NCBI GenBank assembly: GCA_003427395.1
Contig: BFEA01000240.1
Span: 1,787,750-1,819,096 of the forward strand
Source of the DNA: Chara braunii
Taxonomy: Eukaryota > Streptophyta > Charophyceae > Charales > Characeae
DNA length: 31,347 nt
Direction: 5' to 3'
Position numbers and translations under genes: made by a program
The notes under the pieces: model-generated
The model's database searches: none
Told to the model about the DNA's origin: nothing
Seen by the model: the letters and a program-made list of their open reading frames with translations, nothing else
Part shown: positions 29,780-31,347 of the stretch, piece by piece
How positions within the stretch are numbered: position 1 is the stretch's first letter
Layout of the letters: each line of letters opens with the position of its first letter

Positions 29780-31347
29780 GATACCGAGGCCATTACCCGG
29801 CTTTGGTTCAGAGAATTTGGAGCTCCTTCAGACATGTCTACGACAACTTCATGATTAAGCAAAATTTAGAAACGACTCAGAAGAACCCCCAACAATCCAC
29901 TTTTCCTCACTCCGACAAGACTGATTGCAGCGGAGCCACCATCTCTGCTGCTGCTATACCATACTCCCATCCTACCAGCTAGCCCCCTCACAGGTAGGAC
30001 GCGTGATAACCCACCATCTTTTCTTTTTTGAAGAAGCTCAAGAGAATTAAGGAGAGGTTGAATGCTTAGAATCCCTAGACTCCCAAACAAAACACTCTGA
30101 AACTGTACAACGCTGTCTTATTCCCTGTCGAGCTCTCCCAGGCCTCACACCTCCACCCGACTAGGTTACAGAGCAACACGACTCGCCCCCACTCCGGCCA
30201 GCGTCGTCCCAACAGCAACCCTTGGTTGTCCCTTGAGATGCCCCCCCAAAGCATCCCCAGATCTCTCTACGAGGCCTCACGCTCCTGCAAGCAGCAGGTT
30301 ACAGGGCAACACCCGAGCACCGGCCAGCATTGTTCTGGCATCGAACAACCTCAGATCCATGAATGCACCTGTATTAAACAGCCTAAAGCGAGTTGCTAGA
30401 AGTCCCCAGAATCCTAAAGCATTCTTTGTTTTTACTAAGAAACAAAAACATATGCACAATTCAGAAAACAAACTCAGATACCCCCATCAATCCTCTTTCC
30501 TCCCTCCGACAAGACTTACTGCAGCAGAGCCACCATCTCCACTGTTGTTGTACCCTATTTCCATCATACTAGCTAGCCCCTTCACAAATAGGACGCCTGA
30601 AATCCCACCATCTACTGATCTCACTCACCTCTTTTTTTGAAAAAATAAGAAGAATTCCAAGAGATTTAGGAAAAAAATTCAAAAAATGGAGAAACGAAAA
30701 TCAGAGTTGAACCCTCGACCAATCCAAATCAGACCCTCACTACAGGCGAGAAACAGGTACTCAAGCTTTCAGTCCTCGTACCAGAAGTCGTCAGTTCTCA
30801 CACCCCCCTTGCTAGGGTTACAAGGCAACACAAACTGCCCCAGCACCGAACTAACTGTCTTCTGACGGACAGGAACTGTCTTCCTCCCTCGACAACTTCC
30901 TTAGCTGCCAAACCCCCTACCGGGTTACAGGGTCACTGCCCGAGCATCAGCTACGTTAAAAGAGGTGGTTATGCCTTCCACCCTCGGCATAGCTCCAATG
31001 GCCTCAAGTTCCTCCCCATAGTCACAGGGCCACTGCTCCAGCACCGGCCACTGTCGCCCCACCCCGTCCTTCTGGTAGACTTACCACCCTGAGCCACCCG
31101 TCCCCTACTGCATGAGCCCACTCAAAATTTCTTCCAAACCATGCTTCCAATTTTCACCCTCCATTTAAAAAAACAAAAGGAGGAAGGACAAAAACAACCA
31201 CGAACAATCCAAATCCTACCCTCGCCACCGATGAAGTATACGCCGACCAAGTTTTCAGTCCTCGTACCAGAAATCATTAGATCTCATACCCCCCTGCTAG
31301 GGTTACAAGGCAACACAACCTGCCCCAGTACCGATCTAACTATTTCT
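29780..31347 (+). repeat. Diverged tandem-repeat region running off the window
   Basis: TCCGACAAGACTGATTGCAG at 29911 recurs as TCCGACAAGACTTACTGCAG at 30505 (spacing 594), with GAGCCACCATCTC and CTAGCCCC following in both. TTCAGTCCTCGTACCAGAA at 30768 recurs at 31254 (spacing 486). A core GGTTACAGGGCAACAC variant occurs at about 30,164, 30,297, 30,816, 30,923 and 31,301. The reading frames here (29776-29982, 30233-30640) are not conserved between units, so no gene is called. Composition is C-rich on the plus strand. Confidence 0.75.

Noticed and set aside
30233-30640. 135-codon plus-strand frame
   Set aside because: It lies in the right-edge repeat region and the frame is not kept in the matching unit.
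1-31347. CRISPR array or bacterial operon structure
   Set aside because: The repeats are microsatellites, tandem arrays or transposon ends; there are no regular spacers and no ribosome-binding-site-led gene series.

Overview
This is a window of repeat-dense eukaryotic nuclear DNA. No intact host gene could be supported. The contents are dead non-LTR retrotransposons with APE-type endonuclease and C-terminal RVT zinc knuckles, a Rep/PIF1 Helitron relic, tRNA-derived SINE copies, TA-flanked MITEs and many microsatellites. Together these suggest a plant-lineage (streptophyte) genome, possibly a charophyte alga or bryophyte. That placement is inferred from element style and is not proven.

Layout. 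1-1,800: an AG microsatellite and several short diverged duplications. 1,785-2,195: two head-to-head tRNA-derived SINE copies, one with a perfect 15-bp target-site duplication. 2,195-5,730: unannotatable single-copy-like DNA. 5,732-6,950: an old MITE fragment, then an 816-bp MITE with CAGGGTTG inverted ends set in TA repeats. 6,950-8,640: no gene seen. 8,640-10,830: four tandem copies of a unit of about 550 bp carrying an eroded Trp-rich reading frame. 10,830-12,020: three inverted repeats, including a nearly loopless palindrome. 12,020-18,150: a near full-length but dead LINE (Gln-rich ORF1, then endonuclease, reverse transcriptase, zinc knuckle and a duplicated C-terminal tail). 18,264-19,484: short tandem repeats, a palindrome and an 875-bp inverted-repeat element. 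20,070-26,230 (minus strand): a Helitron relic. 26,784-28,870: a 5'-truncated LINE of a second type. 29,198-29,617: a 420-bp MITE sharing ends with the 875-bp element. 29,780-31,347: a tandem-repeat region running off the window.

The most interesting part is the Helitron. Reading leftward on the minus strand it has a basic N-terminus, a four-Cys zinc motif, a Helitron_like_N/HUH Rep part, PIF1 helicase motifs and a Ulp1-type (C48) SUMO-protease domain. About 0.6 kb downstream on the same strand are relics resembling the PINIT and SP-RING (MIZ) parts of a SUMO E3 ligase. If correct, one transposon lineage carried both a SUMO-removing and a SUMO-attaching activity. The Rep catalytic tyrosines and the helicase Walker A are absent, because the Rep and helicase segments are fused by an internal deletion. 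All coding regions in the window carry stops and frameshifts.
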